A stretch of 64,000 nucleotides of DNA from Leishmania donovani (lineage: Eukaryota > Euglenozoa > Kinetoplastea > Trypanosomatida > Trypanosomatidae), in NCBI RefSeq assembly GCF_000227135.1, contig NC_018255.1:709385-773384 (forward strand). Direction: 5' to 3'. The position numbers and the translations under genes are program-made. Position 1 is the stretch's first letter; each line of letters begins with the position of its first letter. The notes under the pieces were generated by a model, which was not told the origin of the DNA, ran no database searches, and was given only the letters and a program-made list of their open reading frames with translations. Of the stretch, positions 60,210 to 64,000 are shown one piece after another.

Positions 60210-62270
60210 TTAGATGGCCTCCCGACGCACGCGACGGCAGAAGCTCTTCTCAAAGACACCCTCGTCGTTGTGTGCAGCCTTTATATTGGACTGAATGTAG
60301 AGATAGTCAGCATCGCAGTGCTGCGTACTCGTAATATTTACGTCCGTGACGCAGTGCGGGCGGCTGACCTTGAACTTCTGGTTAATGGTGTAGTGCGCCG
60401 AGAGCGGGTCGCGGTTGCTGAGTGTCAGCTCACGGCGCAGACTGTGTTCCACCGTTGTGTCAATGTCGTCTAAGCGGGGAATGCCCTCGCCAAACACGCC
60501 GCCAACAACGTTCGTGACGCATGTCCAGGTGTCCAGCACGATCTCGTATGAGACGGAGCGCTCCACGTGGCTGGGCGCCATCACCGTCATGGGAGTCGAG
60601 GGCGCCACCTCCGGAATTGAATTCGGGCCAGGGACAATGATGGCGCTCGGGTGAAGCACCGGGACCCGGAAGACAGCCGTTGCGGCGTCCAGCAGCAGCG
60701 TCGTGTCCGCCGGAGAGCACCAAACCATGGGCCAGTAGTTGTTCGCGAGTGAAAGGGAAACGCTGTGGCCGGCCGGGATGCAGTAGCCACAGAAGTCCAT
60801 CGTCACCGTCACCTGCACCGCCTGCCCGGGCTGCACCAAGGCAATGGCCCTGTCGCCCTCGGGGCCACAGTGAACCAGGTTCTTAATGCCGTACGTGATG
60901 CGCGTGGCCGCCCCGTCTGGCGCAATGTCGCACAGCTGGGCGAACAGGAATCCCTTCGGCCGATCGCAGGTCAGTGTCACAGAGAAAGTTGGCTGGCCGA
61001 GGATATCCATAGCAGCTGTAAGCGGGGCTGAGGTATAGGTGACGGCCAAGCCGTTGTCGATGCGCTGGTCACCGGCATTCTCACCTATCGTACCCACACC
61101 CATCCACTCACCTGAGATGAGCCCATGGTTCAGCGGCGTGTGCACCATTACCGTGCCGGTGGCAGTGGTGGCGCCGTCCTTGCCTATCTCTGTCAGGAGC
61201 AGGCCCGCCCCGAGGCCATACACGACGGTCGGCACCTCAGCGTTCACCCACTTGTCCATCGCCACCCACTTGCCAGGCGCCATCTGCTTGGTTGTGCACG
61301 GCGGCAGCGAGTCTTCTATGTAGACCTGGAGCACCGGCCAGCTCGCCACCTCGTTGGTCGTCATGCCCTTCATCCAGTAGTCCCACCAGTCCTTGGCCGC
61401 GCGCAGGAAGTTCATCCGAGGCAGCGGCGTGCCGTCCTGCGGGTACACGTGTGCCCACGGGCCACAAATGGCTTTGCACGGCACCTTCAGCCCCTCCAGC
61501 AGGTGAAAGAGGGCGTTCGTGTACGAGTCCGCCCAGCCATCGACGAGGAGCACCGGCACCTGGATGGAGCTGTAGTCCTCCTGGATCGACCCGTGCTGCC
61601 AGTAAGCGTCGTACCGCTGGTGCTCAGCCCAGTCAGCGGCGTTCAGAGGCATCTTGTCCAGCCGCTCCAGCCACATCTCCTTCCAGCGATCGCCGACAAT
61701 GTCGCCGTCGGGCGGACATGACTGGAAGCCCTGCATGACGCATCCCCACCAGAAGTTGTCGTTCAGCAGGCACCCTCCCTTCCAGTGGATGTCGTCGGTG
61801 AAGCGGTTGTGTGTGAAGCCGAGAACAATGATGGCGCGCAGCGCGGGAGGACGGCGAGCGGCCACCTGCAGCGAGTTGAAACCACCCCACGACTTGCCCA
61901 TCATGCCAACGTCACCGGTGCACCACGGCTGCTTGCTGATCCAATCAATCACCTCGAGTGCATCGTCCTGCTCCTGCTTGAGGTATTCGTCGAGCAGCAG
62001 GCCATCCGACTCACCGGCGCCGCGCATATCAACGCGCACTGCGACGTAGCCGTGGCCGGCAAAGAAACCGTGCATAGGCTCATCACGGATGCGGGTGCCG
62101 TTGCGCTTGCGGTACGGGATGTACTCCAGAATGGCCGGATAGCGGTGCTCCGACGATGCATCTTTCGGCATAAAGAGTCGTGCGGCAAGGCGGATGTTAT
62201 CTTTGAGGGTGATGTAGACGTGTTCCACGAACTGCGTCGGGTGCGGAAGATCCGTGCAGACGCGGCGCAT
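60210..62270 (-). CDS. CocE/NonD-type alpha/beta hydrolase (X-Pro dipeptidyl-peptidase S15-like)
   Basis: A 686-residue serine hydrolase of the CocE/NonD/X-Pro dipeptidyl-peptidase group. The substrate (an ester, acylated amino acid or Xaa-Pro peptide) cannot be told. The catalytic domain has YIPYRKR, a strand leading to VRVDMRGAGESDG, the nucleophile Ser127 in GMMGKSWGG, and probable partners Asp248 (LLVDGWADSYT) and His274 (ICGPWAHVYPQ). The C-terminal part from about 390 is the jelly-roll domain of the family (VTVTMDFCGYCIPAGHSVSL). The first ATG of the frame is at 62270; the frame extends four codons further but only to a GTG. Relatives are mainly bacterial, so acquisition by gene transfer is plausible. 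No signal peptide is seen. Confidence 0.88.
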   Translation of the reverse strand: MRRVCTDLPHPTQFVEHVYITLKDNIRLAARLFMPKDASSEHRYPAILEYIPYRKRNGTRIRDEPMHGFFAGHGYVAVRVDMRGAGESDGLLLDEYLKQEQDDALEVIDWISKQPWCTGDVGMMGKSWGGFNSLQVAARRPPALRAIIVLGFTHNRFTDDIHWKGGCLLNDNFWWGCVMQGFQSCPPDGDIVGDRWKEMWLERLDKMPLNAADWAEHQRYDAYWQHGSIQEDYSSIQVPVLLVDGWADSYTNALFHLLEGLKVPCKAICGPWAHVYPQDGTPLPRMNFLRAAKDWWDYWMKGMTTNEVASWPVLQVYIEDSLPPCTTKQMAPGKWVAMDKWVNAEVPTVVYGLGAGLLLTEIGKDGATTATGTVMVHTPLNHGLISGEWMGVGTIGENAGDQRIDNGLAVTYTSAPLTAAMDILGQPTFSVTLTCDRPKGFLFAQLCDIAPDGAATRITYGIKNLVHCGPEGDRAIALVQPGQAVQVTVTMDFCGYCIPAGHSVSLSLANNYWPMVWCSPADTTLLLDAATAVFRVPVLHPSAIIVPGPNSIPEVAPSTPMTVMAPSHVERSVSYEIVLDTWTCVTNVVGGVFGEGIPRLDDIDTTVEHSLRRELTLSNRDPLSAHYTINQKFKVSRPHCVTDVNITSTQHCDADYLYIQSNIKAAHNDEGVFEKSFCRRVRREAI

Positions 62271-62289
62271 TATGATGGCCACGCAGCAG

Positions 62290-62290
<1 letters not shown>

Positions 62291-62319
<29 letters not shown>
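62291..62319. repeat. (TA)n repeat in the CocE-like 5' region
   Basis: About 14 TA units starting some 20 bp from the ATG at 62270, at the edge of an AT-rich island that continues to about 62520. Confidence 0.9.
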
Positions 62320-62321
<2 letters not shown>

Positions 62322-62356
62322 ATGGATGGATGGGAAAAGGGATGTTTGGCGGCCAG

Positions 62357-62416
62357 CTAAAACAACGCGCCAGCGTTGTACAAATAAAAAGAAAGAAAAA
62401 GAGGGGAAGGGGGAAT
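62357..62416 (-). promoter_or_regulatory. Putative trans-splice acceptor for the CocE-like gene
   Basis: The minus strand has TTCCCCCTTCCCCTCTTTTT followed by CTTTCTTTTTATTTG and the first AG at 62357 (GTTTTAG). The 86-nt leader would contain the TA repeat. Another AG directly after the TA run (ATATAG) would give a shorter leader. Confidence 0.45.
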
Positions 62417-63827
62417 ATGCATGTATGTGTGTGTGTGTGTTTGTATACGCACATGCATATATACTTTGATGGATATATCTATAAATGCATATATGTATCG
62501 ATATTTATGGACTCAATCCCCCACAACGAAAAAAAAAGATAGATAAGGTGACAGACAGCGGTGCACTGCAAAAGCCCTGCTGGTGCACTCCCTCCTTCCT
62601 TTTCCTTCTCATACACACACACGCGCGCGGACGCACAGACCACACTGACGTGGGAAAAGCAAGAGGGCTAGGAAATAAAAATAGAGAGACGCGGAGAGCA
62701 GACAGAGAGTCGAATGCGAGTTCAAACAACCAATGAAGCACGCACATGCACGAACTGTGCTGAGCCAGACAGAGTTACCTGAACGAATAAGAGGAGCACG
62801 AAAAAAATTGACCACTGAACAGCAGGGCAAAGAGAGGGTGACAGAAATAGGCGAATACTTCCTGCCCTTGCTGGTGTGAGATCACAGACAGACAGAAATA
62901 GAGAAGGGGAATGGGGGTGAGAGGGAGAAGAAGGTAAGTTATCGAGTAGAAGGGTTTCCATCCCTGTTTTCCGGCCTTCCATGGGTGATGGCACCAAACC
63001 TGTTCGACGCAGCCAGGTAAGCGGGGGGGAAGCTGACGTGAGCATTCCGCTCTTACATAAGTACTGTTTCTCTTTTCAACGCCTTCGACGACAGTGCAGG
63101 GTGCACCCTTCCTTATCCATCACCACCCACCCCTCGCCATGCTGTTAGCCAGCACCCGTCTCGTGTTAAATGCGGGGTTGCGGCTTGCGTCGCCTGCAGA
63201 GCTGTCTTCACCGCCTGCCGACCACCCGTCCGTTGGATGCTGTCGATGCAGACCTTCACGTGAATTTCGGAGGCGGGTCGCGTGGCACACATAGGATGGC
63301 AGGCCGATGTTGCTGTCACTACCCACATCACCACTGGGCCAACGGCCAAGCTCATTCGGGTGCGCTCTTCGCTGATGCACGGAGCGGTCCCTGGTTCGCA
63401 GACTCAAGAGCGGCCGCAGATGCACGGAAAGAAGCACTTGAAAAAGATGACCTTTCCAGATCTGTCACCCGCCCCCCTCCCACACGCACACAGTCGTCGA
63501 GCACGAGTTCTCCCATGGCTGCGCATCCAGACCCACCTCCGCGTTGTAACGCTGCTCATCTGGCCAGCTGTTGACTTGTCTCGGCCAGAGAATGAGGGTG
63601 CCGCCGTCCGATACGTCCTTTCTTCTCTTCCACGACGGTGAACGCCCATTCAAGGAGAGGGGTCGGCGCTGCGCTAGGCACACCATAACGATTGCTGCCA
63701 GTGAGGGGAGGGGCCTCGACATCCGCGTCTGTCACCGGCGGCGGAGGAGTGACGCTTCCTGGGAACGCGCGGGGGCACTGGTCGGGGGTACTTCCCATGC
63801 ACCGCATCCGTTGCTGCCTCTCGCTTC

Positions 63828-64000
63828 TCATCTCGCCACACAGATCGGCAAGGTGCATCGCTTTCCTCTGTGCCGCGTGCAAGGGGGCTCCCTCCGCTCT
63901 TCTTTGGCCACTGGTAGGCGTCCATGGGCTGGTTTCGGGCACGGCTTGTAGGACGTGCAGGACGGCCCCTCCTCCTCTTCAAGCTGTGAGAGACGGGTAA
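63828..64000 (-). CDS. Possible C-terminus of the next minus-strand gene (edge fragment)
   Basis: A minus-strand frame enters from the right edge and ends in TGA at 63828-63830. It reads RLSQLEEEEGPSC and then a Pro/Arg/Cys-rich tail. The acidic start looks protein-like, but the fragment is only 57 codons and two other minus frames are also open for part of this stretch (one ends near 63674). I list it only as a candidate. Confidence 0.2.
   Translation of the reverse strand, partial: TRLSQLEEEEGPSCTSYKPCPKPAHGRLPVAKEERREPPCTRHRGKRCTLPICVAR

Larger units (their letters stand above)
62271..63827. other. Intergenic spacer with AT-rich island
   Basis: The first 250 bp are AT-rich with TA, TATG and TGCATATA words, unusual for this GC-rich sequence. 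About 62.55-63.05 kb is A/G- and CA-rich. From 63.1 kb on the sequence is of mixed complexity with many short frames on both strands and may be an old retroposon or the 3' UTR of the next gene. Confidence 0.5.

Overview
The window looks like a piece of a Leishmania (kinetoplastid) chromosome. It is GC-rich and contains long intronless genes, every one of them on the minus strand, so it reads as part of one directional polycistronic unit transcribed from right to left. Between the genes are 0.6-4 kb spacers full of CA/GT, TA and homopurine/homopyrimidine simple sequence. Several ATGs are preceded on the minus strand by a pyrimidine tract and an AG, which is the trans-splicing acceptor signal of this group. 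There are no bacterial-style operon signals, tRNAs or CRISPR arrays. From memory, the order from a 51-kDa RPA1 through SNF2, MtnB, kinesin, BMS1 and DHHC to a ZIP transporter fits L. major chromosome 28, near LmjF.28.1820-1930. That assignment is recall and was not searched.

Left part (1-12 kb): a very large protein of unknown function that runs off the left edge (minus strand, start about 5833, at least 1944 codons); a 176-residue protein that looks mitochondrial; and the single-strand DNA-binding protein RPA1. Middle left (13-28 kb): a SNF2/RAD5-type ATPase with RING and RanBP2 zinc fingers; methylthioribulose-1-phosphate dehydratase (MtnB); a C-terminal-motor kinesin-14 with a long insert near the start of the motor; a CFAP96/DUF4586 ciliary protein; and a FAM86/METTL16-type protein methyltransferase.

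Middle right (30-48 kb): the ribosome-biogenesis GTPase BMS1, a DHHC palmitoyltransferase, a probable gene relic at 39.2-39.5 kb, a J-domain protein, a BCCIP/BCP1 protein with a long acidic extension, and PDCD5. Right part (50-64 kb): a histidine-rich ZIP metal transporter, a CorA/Mrs2-like transporter with AMN in place of GMN, a CocE/NonD-type serine hydrolase, and at the right edge a possible 3' end of the next gene.

The genes form no metabolic pathway together, as is usual for kinetoplastid units. Two loose themes appear: DNA maintenance (RPA1 next to the SNF2-RING protein) and ribosome assembly (BMS1, BCCIP/BCP1, possibly the eEF2-type methyltransferase). The most unusual structures are a 97-bp near-perfect direct repeat that brackets the ZIP gene and looks like the scar of a tandem array, a roughly 2-kb strongly T-depleted block in the ZIP 3' flank, the large insertion inside the kinesin motor, and the orphan giant ORF at the left edge.
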